In this document: positions 54,022 through 62,303 of the stretch, piece after piece
Position numbering within the stretch: the first letter of the stretch is position 1
Layout: the number at the start of each line of letters is the position of its first letter
Assembly (NCBI RefSeq): GCF_000744935.1
Contig: NZ_JQMW01000011.1
Location: 124,001 to 188,000 of the forward strand
Length of the DNA: 64,000 nt
Reading direction: 5' to 3'
Origin: Clostridium sp. KNHs214
GTDB taxonomy: Bacteria > Bacillota > Clostridia > Clostridiales > Clostridiaceae
Program-made: the position numbers and the translations under genes
The notes under the pieces: generated by a model
Told to the model about the DNA's origin: nothing
The model's database searches: none
The model's input: the letters and a program-made list of their open reading frames with translations, nothing else

Positions 54022-54414
54022 ATGAATATGATTAAATGGAAGGAAGAATATAACATAGGTATTGAATCAATTGATAATCAACATAAAAAATTATTTAGTA
54101 TAGCGAATGAAGCATATTCACTTTTAAGAGATGAATTTTGTATTGATAAATATGATAAAATTGTCTCTATACTAGAAGAACTAAAGGACTATACTATATA
54201 TCATTTTAATTCAGAAGAAGAATATATGACAAAAATAGGTTATAATAAATTTTTTTCTCAAAAAATAGAACATGAGTATTTTATAAGCAAATTTAAAGAG
54301 ATTGATTTTAATAAAATTGATGTAAATCAAGATAAATATATACTTGATATATTAGATTTCATAATTGATTGGATAACTAACCACATTATTTCAAAGGACA
54401 AACTTATAAAATAG
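54022..54414 (+). CDS. Bacteriohemerythrin
   Basis: Hemerythrins bind O2 at a di-iron site and help anaerobes sense or scavenge oxygen. The 130-residue single-domain protein shows the ligand set: His in DNQHKKLF, His and Glu in YHFNSEEEYM, two positions in KIEHEYFISK (His and the family's usual second site) and His/Asp in NHIISKD. Where most family members have HxxxH, the third motif reads HEYFISK, so one ligand may be replaced. AAGGGGGAA precedes the ATG. Confidence 0.85.
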   Translation: MNMIKWKEEYNIGIESIDNQHKKLFSIANEAYSLLRDEFCIDKYDKIVSILEELKDYTIYHFNSEEEYMTKIGYNKFFSQKIEHEYFISKFKEIDFNKIDVNQDKYILDILDFIIDWITNHIISKDKLIK

Positions 54415-54479
54415 TATTGTGGAATATTGTATAGTATATATTTAATAAATTAATATGGGTAGAAAATAAGGAAAATACG

Positions 54480-54539
54480 GGGACGGTTAAGAATTAACAG
54501 CTAAGAATTAATTCTTAGCTGTTAATTCTTAACCGTCCC
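54480..54539. repeat. REP family 2: perfect 60-bp palindrome
   Basis: GGGACGGTTAAGAATTAACA through CTAAGAATT is followed directly by its exact reverse complement, ending AACCGTCCC. There is no loop. The GGGACGGTTAA ends are shared with 57661, 58140 and 61564, close to the second RAYT. It lies 65 bp past the hemerythrin stop. Confidence 0.85.
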
Positions 54540-54601
54540 TTATATATATCCCCCTTACTTATGCCCTTTTGTTTTAAATTAATCTCTATAATATCAGCAA
54601 T

Positions 54602-54631
54602 ATCGACAAATATCGGCAGGTGCCTGGCACC
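54602..54631. repeat. REP family 1 copy (last of the cluster)
   Basis: ATCGACAAATATCGGCAGGT followed by GCCTGGCACC. Its last base is the first base of the leftward lysA stop triplet. Confidence 0.85.
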
Positions 54632-55920
54632 TATACCTCATTAGAAATTAATTCTTCATAGGATTGTCTTTTACATATAATTCTATCTTCTTTATCCTTT
54701 ACAAGAATCACTGGAGCTTTAGGTATTTTATTGTAGTTGCTGCACATAGAATATCCATAGGCGCCAGTAGAAAATATAGCTAATATATCTCCACTTTCAG
54801 CCCTAGGTACTTGCACATTACTTAATAAAATATCACCTGATTCACAACACTTTCCTGATATAGTTACAGTTTCTTCATTTTGCCCAACCACATTGTTTGC
54901 AATAACACATTCATATTGTGCATTATAAAGAGCTGGTCTTATATTATCCGACATACCCCCATCCACTGACACATATTTTCTAATATCTGGTATATTCTTT
55001 ATAGCTCCAATGGTGTAAAGAGTAGTTCCAGCATTTCCAACTATACTCCTACCAGGTTCTATCGCAAGAACTGGTTTTTTTATATTTAACTTTTCACAGA
55101 TTAGTTCTGCTTTATTTATGATAGCACTGCAGTATTCTTGGATGGTTTTAGGTTCATCACCTTCTGTATAATAAATTCCGAAGCCTCCTCCTAAATCCAA
55201 CTCCTCTATTTCAAAATTTAATTGCTCTTTTATATTTTTAATAATATTTAACATTATCTCTACTTCATCTTCAAAAGGCTGTAAATCAAAAATTTGTGAT
55301 CCTATATGACAATGTAATCCTCTTAAATGCACATTAGGCAACTCTATTGCTTTTTCAATAGCTTCCCTTGTACTATTATTTACTATGGTAAACCCAAATT
55401 TAGAATCAACTTGTCCTGTTTTTATATAATCATGAGTATGTGCTTCAATTCCGGGTGTTATTCTAAGAAGAATATCTTGAGTTATGCTATATTTTTTAGC
55501 TATATAATTTATTTTTTCCATTTCATAAAGGTTATCTACTACAAATGCTCCAACACCATATTTTATACCCATTTGTATTTCTTCATTAGTTTTATTATTG
55601 CCATGAAAATAAACCTTTTCCATAGGAAATCCACTTTTAAATGCAGTATACAGTTCGCCACCGGATACTACATCAAGACAAAGGCCCTCCTGATTAATTA
55701 TCTGACACATAGCAATAGTCAAAAAAGCCTTTCCCGCATAAGCCACTTTGTTCCCTTGCTTAACTCTAAAATTGTCATAAAATTCTCTGCAATTACTTCT
55801 AATCATATTTTCATCCATAACATAAAGAGGCGTACCATATTTTTCAACTAACTTTTTGCAACTTATTCCTTGGATAAATAATTGGTTATCAATAACACTC
55901 ATTCCATTAAAAGTTTTCAT
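54631..55920 (-). CDS. lysA: Diaminopimelate decarboxylase
   Basis: LysA makes lysine from meso-diaminopimelate with PLP, the last step of the pathway. The 429-residue protein has the PLP lysine in VAYAGKAFL, HIGSQI, the GGGFGI phosphate-binding loop, EPGRSIV, CCESGD and the closing GAYGYSMCSNYN. All are typical of LysA, distinguishing it from ornithine and carboxynorspermidine enzymes. AGGAGGGAAC precedes the ATG. A lysine riboswitch with terminator controls it from 56100-56330. Confidence 0.95.
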   Translation of the reverse strand: MKTFNGMSVIDNQLFIQGISCKKLVEKYGTPLYVMDENMIRSNCREFYDNFRVKQGNKVAYAGKAFLTIAMCQIINQEGLCLDVVSGGELYTAFKSGFPMEKVYFHGNNKTNEEIQMGIKYGVGAFVVDNLYEMEKINYIAKKYSITQDILLRITPGIEAHTHDYIKTGQVDSKFGFTIVNNSTREAIEKAIELPNVHLRGLHCHIGSQIFDLQPFEDEVEIMLNIIKNIKEQLNFEIEELDLGGGFGIYYTEGDEPKTIQEYCSAIINKAELICEKLNIKKPVLAIEPGRSIVGNAGTTLYTIGAIKNIPDIRKYVSVDGGMSDNIRPALYNAQYECVIANNVVGQNEETVTISGKCCESGDILLSNVQVPRAESGDILAIFSTGAYGYSMCSNYNKIPKAPVILVKDKEDRIICKRQSYEELISNEV

Positions 55921-56099
55921 TTATGTTCCCTCCTACAATTTGTTAGTTGACTAGGTCACCACAGGATGTCTGCCTTTTCTTTAAGTTTCATTTTTAACAA
56001 TTAATTTCCCATAATCACTTTTTAGCACTTAACTTTTATAACTTGCATTATTAATTATTTTAAATTAACTTTACAATTATTTTTATTAATTTACCAAAA

Positions 56100-56330
56100 A
56101 ATAAATGCAATGAAGGAACACCTTCATTGCATCAAACTCAAAAAAATAGCAACTTTGTGTACCTTGTAGTTCTCCACTCTTACTAAGTGACAGTCTTACA
56201 TATATTTTATGTAAAACCAGAAAGCATTTTTGCTAATGACTTTCTTCGGCCATGCCTCCTTTCATTATTCTTCAAAGCTTGCAGCTCTAAATAATTACTA
56301 TTAGACACAGCACCTCTACCCTAGGTAACT
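56100..56330 (-). promoter_or_regulatory. Lysine riboswitch (L box) with terminator
   Basis: Read leftward, the aptamer shows GGTAGAGGTGCTGTG, AGTAA, GAAAGGAGG, GGCCGAAG, CTGGTTT, ACTGTCA and TGGAGAACTACAAGGTA in the order of the L box. TACCT...TAG and CTACAAGGTA close P1. The expression platform is ATGCAATGAAGG-TGTT-CCTTCATTGCAT followed by TTATTTTTT, an intrinsic terminator. Lysine should therefore switch lysA off by early termination. Confidence 0.95.
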
Positions 56331-56438
56331 AACTATAATTTAATTTTAATCTTATTAATTTTATTAATTTTAAAACTTATTAAAAAATATACTATCACAT
56401 TTATTGTTTAAATGCAAGAGAAAAATTCTTAACCCTTC

Positions 56439-56563
56439 AATTCGTAATTTGAAACTCATCCCCAAATTTTTTAACGAAATAATACGGTTTTAGGGTGTTA
56501 TTACAATTAATATTTATCCAAAAACCTATGTAGATTTAGTGTATAAATTGTATATTACGAATT
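56439..56563 (+). repeat. 125-bp repeat, family 3, copy 2
   Basis: It has the same length and ends as 32685-32809, with about three substitutions in 125 bp. It lies between the lysA leader and the deacetylase gene. No ORF is present. Confidence 0.8.
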
Positions 56564-56692
56564 AAAGTTTTTGTAAGAATAAATTTGACACTAGAACTTG
56601 ACATAAACGATTAAATGGAATAATTTGCACAATAGTTCCATTGGGTTTATAATACTCTTGGATTTTAAATATAAAAAATGAGGTGAGAACAA

Positions 56693-57616
56693 ATGAAAAC
56701 TTCTAAAAAAATTCTTATGATATTGTTATGTACAATGGTTATAGGGCTATATGGTTGTAAAGAAAAGAATAATGAGGCTGTATATAATAATCAAGAAATA
56801 AAAAAAGAAACGTCTCAGAAATCAAAAGAAGAAAAAAATACATCAAATAATAATTCTAAAGATTTAAAAAAAGACACTGAAGATACTGCCAAAAAAAATA
56901 TAAAAAATCATCAAAACAATGAAGAAGCTTTTCCACAAAACATTCCTCTAAAGCACAATAATGAGGATATATGTATACTTATGTACCACTCTATCGACTA
57001 TGAAAAAAACAATAACTTAAGAATGCCTAAGGAAAAATTTAAGGAACAAATGAAATATATAAAAGATCAAGGATATACTACTCTTACACTTAATCAATTA
57101 TATGATTTTTTAGAAAAAAATAAGCCTATACCTAAGAAATCCGTAGTTATAACCCTAGATGATGGGTATGTAGACAACTATACTAATGCGTATCCAGTAC
57201 TTAAAGAATATGGCATAAATGCTACTATATTTGTAATTACTGACTGTATAGACAGAGATAACTCCTACTTGAATTCAAAACAAATTAGAGAATTGCAAGC
57301 TAACGGAATAGATATACAAAGTCATACTACAAATCATCAAGAGCTACATAGGGTTCCTTATAAAAACCAACTACAAACTTTAAAACAGTCAAAAGAAGTA
57401 TTAGAAAAATTATTAGATAAAAAAATAACCTGTATAGCTTATCCATGCGGCAAATACAATGAAGATACCATAAAGGCAGCTAAAGAAGCAGGATACACCA
57501 TGGCATTCGCAACTGGCGGTAGGCTTGGCAAAAAATCTGACGGCATATATAGTATAAAAAGAATTGGCGTATATGCTAATAATGGAATGAATATACTACA
57601 AGCATACCTAAAGTAA
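56693..57616 (+). CDS. Polysaccharide deacetylase, lipoprotein
   Basis: The 307-residue protein has a lipoprotein signal ending VIGLYGC (Cys at about 22), a long Lys/Asn/Glu-rich spacer (to about 85), and a NodB homology domain with MYHSID, VITLDDGYVDNY (metal Asp pair), QSHTTNHQEL (the two metal His) and AYPCGKYNED. It removes acetyl groups from wall polysaccharide or peptidoglycan outside the membrane. GAGGTGAG precedes the ATG. It is monocistronic and followed by family 2 REPs. Confidence 0.92.
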   Translation: MKTSKKILMILLCTMVIGLYGCKEKNNEAVYNNQEIKKETSQKSKEEKNTSNNNSKDLKKDTEDTAKKNIKNHQNNEEAFPQNIPLKHNNEDICILMYHSIDYEKNNNLRMPKEKFKEQMKYIKDQGYTTLTLNQLYDFLEKNKPIPKKSVVITLDDGYVDNYTNAYPVLKEYGINATIFVITDCIDRDNSYLNSKQIRELQANGIDIQSHTTNHQELHRVPYKNQLQTLKQSKEVLEKLLDKKITCIAYPCGKYNEDTIKAAKEAGYTMAFATGGRLGKKSDGIYSIKRIGVYANNGMNILQAYLK

Positions 57617-57660
57617 AAAAGGAAAAATTGGGGACCATTAATTTTTAGTTAATTTAAGGA

Positions 57661-57726
57661 AAAGGGACGGTTACTAGATGTATATATGCATCTTATCTAC
57701 TAGAGTTTATGTAATAAAGTCCCTTT
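57661..57726. repeat. REP family 2, inverted pair
   Basis: AAAGGGACGGTTACTAGATG at the left and GTCCCTTT at the right, with TACTAGATG and CATCT...CTAG pairing inside. A weaker half (GGGGACCATTAA) lies just upstream near 57630. It is 3' of the leftward second RAYT. Confidence 0.65.
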
Positions 57727-57753
57727 AGTTTTCTGTTTATTCATCTTAAACAC

Positions 57754-58071
57754 TTAATTACTTTCTTCATCTAGAAGTCCTGTTTTCTCCTTTTCAAAGC
57801 CCAAATATACACTTAAACTTGAATATCTATATTTCTCTGGATGTTGCTCATACCCCCTTATTTTTAATGGATTATTGTGAATATAAGCGGATAAGACCAC
57901 TAAATACCTGTCTGTATCTACCACTTTGCTTTTAAATCTATCTTGAAATAATGTTCCAACCCTTTGATGAATTTTATTGAATGTTATAGCATATTTGAAG
58001 TTTAAACCATGCATTATTTTTGATATGTCCGCACCATTAGGATCAATTATAAAATGAGCATGGTTGGTCAT
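57754..58071 (-). pseudogene. Truncated REP-associated tyrosine transposase (second RAYT)
   Basis: The 105-residue frame keeps the RAYT C-terminal half: TNHAHFII with the HUH pair, GTLFQDRFKSKVV, YLVVLSAYIHNNPLKI. The first 55-60 residues with HITTRGN-like strand are missing; upstream the frame meets a stop (58090s). Where the first RAYT has Tyr (FQERYG) this one has Phe (FQDRFK), so the nucleophile may be absent or elsewhere. It is flanked by GGGACRGTTAA repeats at 57661 and 58140, which differ from family 1. It differs enough from the first RAYT to be a separate lineage. Confidence 0.75.
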
Positions 58072-58139
58072 AAGACAGTTTCTCTCCTTTTATCTATTTT
58101 TCTAATCTCTTTTCTTTTCTGACTTCAACTAAATAATTG

Positions 58140-58150
58140 TTAACTGTCCC
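58140..58150. repeat. REP family 2 half site
   Basis: TTAACTGTCCC is the reverse complement of GGGACAGTTAA and lies on the 5' side of the truncated RAYT. Confidence 0.5.
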
Positions 58151-58153
58151 TAT

Positions 58154-58230
58154 TTTCCTTATTTTCCTAAAGTAACCTAAACATATTAATAGTTTCCTTA
58201 TTTTCCTAAAGTAACCTAAACATATTAACG
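58154..58230. repeat. Tandem duplication of 39 bp
   Basis: TTTCCTTATTTTCCTAAAGT and AACCTAAACATATTAA occur twice with a period of 39 bp (58154 and 58193). It lies between the REP half site and the amine oxidase gene. Confidence 0.75.
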
Positions 58231-58308
58231 AATATAAAATATAGAATATTATATTATATTTGGAATATTTATAATTTTTATGATATTTTATTAGAGGAGG
58301 AGTAATAT

Positions 58309-59574
58309 ATGAGTAGAAATTTTTTAGAAAAAATATGCATAGTAGGAGCAGGCATATCCGGTTTGAGTGTTGCATGGTTTTTAAAAGAGAAGGGCTATAA
58401 AAACATAACCGTATTAGAAAAATCGGAAAGATTAGGTGGAAAATGTCACTCTCCTAGATTCAAAGGACGTACATATGAAATGGGCGCAGCTATGGGCGAC
58501 GAAATAAATTACAATACTATTTTAGATATAATGGAAAAACTAAATTTTAAAGGGGACGGTCCTAAGCTAAATGCAAAAATATTTAATCATATTAATGGTG
58601 AAGAATTAGTAGGCATAACTCAAGAAGAAAAGCCTTTATTCCAAGCACAATTAGCAAAGATGAAACATTTGTTAGAAACAAAATATAAAGGATATAATCT
58701 TCCTGGCCATGCTAATACTCACGAAGATTTAAAAGAAACCTTCTATGATTTTTGCATGATGAACGAAGTACCTCTCTGTTTAAAAGTGTGGCTAAATCCT
58801 TTCACATCCTTTGGATATGGATATTTTAATTTAATTCCTGCTGCCTACGTGCTTCAATATATAGATTGGGATACAGTGGAATCCATGTTTAGTAAAAAAA
58901 TAATGACTTGGAGTGAAGGCACTGAAATTTTCTGTGAAAGAATTGCAGAAAGCTTAGATCAAAGACCTAGATTAAACACCTCTATAAGTAAAATAGAAAG
59001 GAAAAACAATAAAGTTTACATCTATACTGAATTTGGTAAAGAAGAATATGACAAAATAATATTCACATCTCCATTACAAGATTTACATGATTATGTGGAT
59101 ATAGATGACGATGAAAAAGAACTTTTTGAAAAAATAATAACTAATCAATATAACGTATATTCCTGTACTGTAGAAAACTTTTCTATAAACTCAGGCTATT
59201 ATCCAAAAAACATGGTACAATCTAGAGCTGGACATGTTATGTTTTACCTAAGTAGATGGAAAGATGATCCAGAACAAATACTTACCTTTTACATTCTAGG
59301 GGATTCTTCTCAAAACATAGGAGATAAAGAATGCAGGGCACTACTAGAAGAAGATTTACGTAAATTTAATATTAACCTAAGGGATGTTATACTACATAAA
59401 ACTTGGAGATACTTCCCACACATAAATTCTACAGAAATGAAAAATGGGTGGTACGAAAAATTAGAAGGAAAGCAAGGAAACTTAAATACATTCTATGCGG
59501 GAGAAATTATGAGTTTCTCAAACCTTGAGGAATGTGCATCTTACTCTAAAACACTAGTAAAAAGATTCTTCTAA
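58309..59574 (+). CDS. FAD-dependent amine oxidase-like protein
   Basis: The 421-residue protein has an N-terminal dinucleotide-binding fold (IVGAGISGLSVAWFL, 11-25) followed by LEKSERLGGKCHSPRF, the flavin contact segment of the amine oxidase/phytoene desaturase/protoporphyrinogen oxidase superfamily. FYAGEIMSFSNLEECASYS near the C-terminus is the second flavin contact. The substrate is unknown. AGAGGAGGAG precedes the ATG. No pathway partner lies nearby. Confidence 0.85.
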   Translation: MSRNFLEKICIVGAGISGLSVAWFLKEKGYKNITVLEKSERLGGKCHSPRFKGRTYEMGAAMGDEINYNTILDIMEKLNFKGDGPKLNAKIFNHINGEELVGITQEEKPLFQAQLAKMKHLLETKYKGYNLPGHANTHEDLKETFYDFCMMNEVPLCLKVWLNPFTSFGYGYFNLIPAAYVLQYIDWDTVESMFSKKIMTWSEGTEIFCERIAESLDQRPRLNTSISKIERKNNKVYIYTEFGKEEYDKIIFTSPLQDLHDYVDIDDDEKELFEKIITNQYNVYSCTVENFSINSGYYPKNMVQSRAGHVMFYLSRWKDDPEQILTFYILGDSSQNIGDKECRALLEEDLRKFNINLRDVILHKTWRYFPHINSTEMKNGWYEKLEGKQGNLNTFYAGEIMSFSNLEECASYSKTLVKRFF

Positions 59575-59770
59575 AACATTAGACTCATAATCAATTTATT
59601 ATATAAATACTTTATTTTGTATTAACTGTTTGTTTTATATTAACAGTGATATATTTCATAATAAATGTTTCCACTAATACACTTTGTATTAACCATTATG
59701 ATTTGCCGATTATTACTACTGCACCTTATTTTGTTTAAACATATATTTTACTTTAAACATATGTTTAACT

Positions 59771-59899
59771 ATGATTAACCACAAAAAGTGTTAAATTACT
59801 CGAATTATGAAATTTCTCTGGAATGACTTCCATAAGAAGCAAAGGAACTGTTTAAATTTGGCAATTCCACTACATTGTACTCTATTGTAGGTTAATCAT
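59771..59899 (+). repeat. MITE-like repeat, family 2, internally deleted copy 3
   Basis: ATGATTAACCACAAAAAGTG opens it and ends with TGTAGGTTAATCAT. Both terminal repeats with GAATTATGAAATTTCTC are kept, but the conserved CCAGGCTAG hairpin core is gone, leaving about 129 bp. Confidence 0.75.
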
Positions 59900-59984
59900 A
59901 AATAAATATATATTTATAATATTATATATTAACACTCTACCATTTAATCAAAATACTTTGTCATAAGTTTTGAGGAGGATAAAA

Positions 59985-61475
59985 ATGAATTTATCAAAAC
60001 GTAAAGTTACCAGTAAAGAAAACAAATATTTCCTTATTTCAACTTGGGTTATAGGTTTGTTCTATACCTTAGGCTTCTTTGTATGTAACTCTAGAAATTT
60101 AATTTCTATGAACTACACAATAGTAGGAAGCTGCTTTTTTGTTGTTTCATTAATAGTTTCTAGTATTATATATTTAAGAAACAAGGAAAGCTATATTCTA
60201 TGCCATGTTATTTCTGTATGCTTTTCCATATCTTATTTAATAATACTTCTAGCATCGCAATTAAAATATTCCAACATTTTAGTTTTACCTTTAATAATAA
60301 CATTAAGCTTATACCTAGATGTAAAAAAATTAGTATTTCCAATAATAGGCACACTAATATCTAATGTTATATGGGTGGTAATTCATAAAACCGAACCTGA
60401 ATTTCTCCATAATGCAGCTTTCTTATTAGTAGTATTATGCCTATTTATATTTATAACCATTATAGTTACTAAATTTGGGGGAGACAAAGCTAAAGAGGTA
60501 GAAGCTGAAAAAGAAATAAGTTATAAGGTAAATACTGATCAAAAAAAAGTCATAGAAGATATAATACAAATGGTTAAAATCATCAACAAAAATTCCAGCA
60601 ATTTAAATGAAATAATGGATAAAATCAAAGGTTCATCTAGCATTGTTCATAACGCTGTAGCAGAAATAGCTTCTGGTGCCGAAAATACCACTGAAAATAT
60701 TCAAGAGCAAAGTAGATCTATAGAAGTTATTGAGGACAAGATAGACAATACAGTTAAAATATCACAGCAGGTAAAAGAAAGTACAGACCAAAACCATAAA
60801 AATCTGATAGAAGGATTAAAAATAGTAGATGAACTTTCTAAAACTGCAAAACTTATAGAAAACAAAAACTCACAGGTACAAAATAGTTCTGTTAAACTTA
60901 AAGATTCTGCTGAAAATATCAAAGACATAACAAATATGATAACAGATATAGCTGAACAAATAAATTTATTATCACTAAATGCAGCTATAGAAGCAGCTAG
61001 AGCTGGAGAAAGTGGCCGAGGCTTTGCAGTAGTGGCAGAAGAAATTAGACGACTTGCAGATGCTAGTAAAGAAGCCACTAACAATATCTCTGACATCATA
61101 TCCGATTTAAATAATGAAGTTATTAAATCTTCTAAATTTATCAATGAACTTTTAGATATTAATGTTGAACAAAATAAATTAGTGGATGAAACAGAAAAAA
61201 TATTAAATATAATAAAATCTGACGGAAACACCGTTAGCAGTAAAGTAGATGAAGTAGATGAACGAATCAACGAAATATCTTCTTCCGCTAAAATCATATT
61301 AGATTCCCTAGAATCCCTTACTGCCATTGCTGAAGAAACCACTAGCAATGCAGAACAGACCTTATCTATATCCGAGGATTTTAGAAACAATGCTGATATT
61401 TCCAAAGATTATGTATCACAATTAATAGCTGCTGCAGAGAGCTTACTTAATAACACTCCAGATGAAAAAAATTAA
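59985..61475 (+). CDS. Methyl-accepting chemotaxis protein
   Basis: The product is about 496 residues. The first ~165 residues form about six membrane helices with almost no external loop, so it may sense through the membrane. A long helical coiled coil follows with the signalling hairpin [20 protein letters not shown] and [16 protein letters not shown]. No HAMP domain is clear. It should pass a signal to CheA. GAGGAGG precedes the ATG at 59985; the earlier in-frame start has no site. Other chemotaxis genes are absent here. Confidence 0.92.
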   Translation: MNLSKRKVTSKENKYFLISTWVIGLFYTLGFFVCNSRNLISMNYTIVGSCFFVVSLIVSSIIYLRNKESYILCHVISVCFSISYLIILLASQLKYSNILVLPLIITLSLYLDVKKLVFPIIGTLISNVIWVVIHKTEPEFLHNAAFLLVVLCLFIFITIIVTKFGGDKAKEVEAEKEISYKVNTDQKKVIEDIIQMVKIINKNSSNLNEIMDKIKGSSSIVHNAVAEIASGAENTTENIQEQSRSIEVIEDKIDNTVKISQQVKESTDQNHKNLIEGLKIVDELSKTAKLIENKNSQVQNSSVKLKDSAENIKDITNMITDIAEQINLLSLNAAIEAARAGESGRGFAVVAEEIRRLADASKEATNNISDIISDLNNEVIKSSKFINELLDINVEQNKLVDETEKILNIIKSDGNTVSSKVDEVDERINEISSSAKIILDSLESLTAIAEETTSNAEQTLSISEDFRNNADISKDYVSQLIAAAESLLNNTPDEKN

Positions 61476-61563
61476 ATTAGCAGTGATAACTTGCTAAGAA
61501 ATTTACTGATAGAGTTTACTAGCACGATTAATTCATAAAAGAAGTAATGTAAAAGATTTAATA

Positions 61564-61627
61564 GGGACAGTTAAGAATTTCTATATTTCTTCAGGAATTA
61601 ATATATAGAAATCTTCTTAACCGTCCC
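61564..61627. repeat. REP family 2, inverted pair
   Basis: GGGACAGTTAAGAATTTCTA on the left and TAGAAATCTTCTTAACCGTCCC-type sequence on the right pair imperfectly. It is the right-hand member of family 2. A decayed trace TTCTTAACCGCCACC lies at 62218. Confidence 0.7.
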
Positions 61628-61765
61628 TAAAACTTTCTATAAAACTCTCTAAAACTTTCCAAAAGCTTCACTCTTGTATTGCTTATTAATGCTATAATTA
61701 ACCATGTACATTTGAAAAACGTTTAAAATAGCTTATCTTATTTAAAACTCAAAGGGGTGTTAAAC

Positions 61766-62119
61766 TTGAAAAAAATGAAAAAGAGTACAAAGATACTTAT
61801 ATCCGTATTTGCAGTTGTTGTTGCAATAATAGTATTTGTAGGCGCTTACGGTATATCACTTTTAGGTAAGGTAGGAAAAGACACTATATCTAAAACCAAC
61901 AAAGACGCATATAACTCCACTAAAATATCATCTCCTGGCACATACACTCTAACAGGTCAACAGGCATTAACCTATTCTAGAATAAGATATAAAGGAAATG
62001 GAGATATAATAAAAACAGGCACCTCCATTTTATCCTCAGGCATGAATAATCTAGAGCAAGAAAGATTTCCTTTAGATGGATTCTGTTATATCTTAAGCAG
62101 GAGAATAATAGCAAAATAA
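61766..62119 (+). pseudogene. Internally deleted LCP family gene
   Basis: A TTG start follows AAAGGGGTG with good spacing. The 117-residue frame has the LCP membrane anchor (STKILISVFAVVVAIIVFVG), then jumps to the late LCP block SPGTYTLTGQQALTYSRIRY and then to NNLEQERFPLDG, which normally lies near the C-terminus. The catalytic core between (GIDTRE to the Gly-Gly helix) is missing. Both deletions keep the frame. It resembles the two complete LCP genes in this window and should have no catalytic activity. Confidence 0.75.
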
Positions 62120-62303
62120 TACTTAACCATGTTTCTATTTCCCTTTTGCGCCATAATCAGATAATAGCTAAGCTATACTTAATTTTTCTACGTTTTTCTC
62201 TATTTTTAAAATAAAATTCTTAACCGCCACCTTTTTCATTGATAACCTAGTATGAAATGTTATATATTATAATAGTAATTAATGTTTAGGAGGCATATTT
62301 TGA

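Noticed and set aside
56100-56330. T-box leader for lysA
   Set aside because: No T-box TGGNACCGCG sequence or specifier loop is present; the L-box lysine aptamer motifs are clear instead.
58094-58375. 93-codon leftward ORF upstream of the second RAYT
   Set aside because: It is made of the 39-bp tandem repeat (giving a 13-residue period), overlaps the start of the amine oxidase gene, and has no binding site.
58551-58562. Another GGGGACGGT family 2 REP inside the amine oxidase gene
   Set aside because: It is a short coding match (KGDGPK) without an inverted partner.
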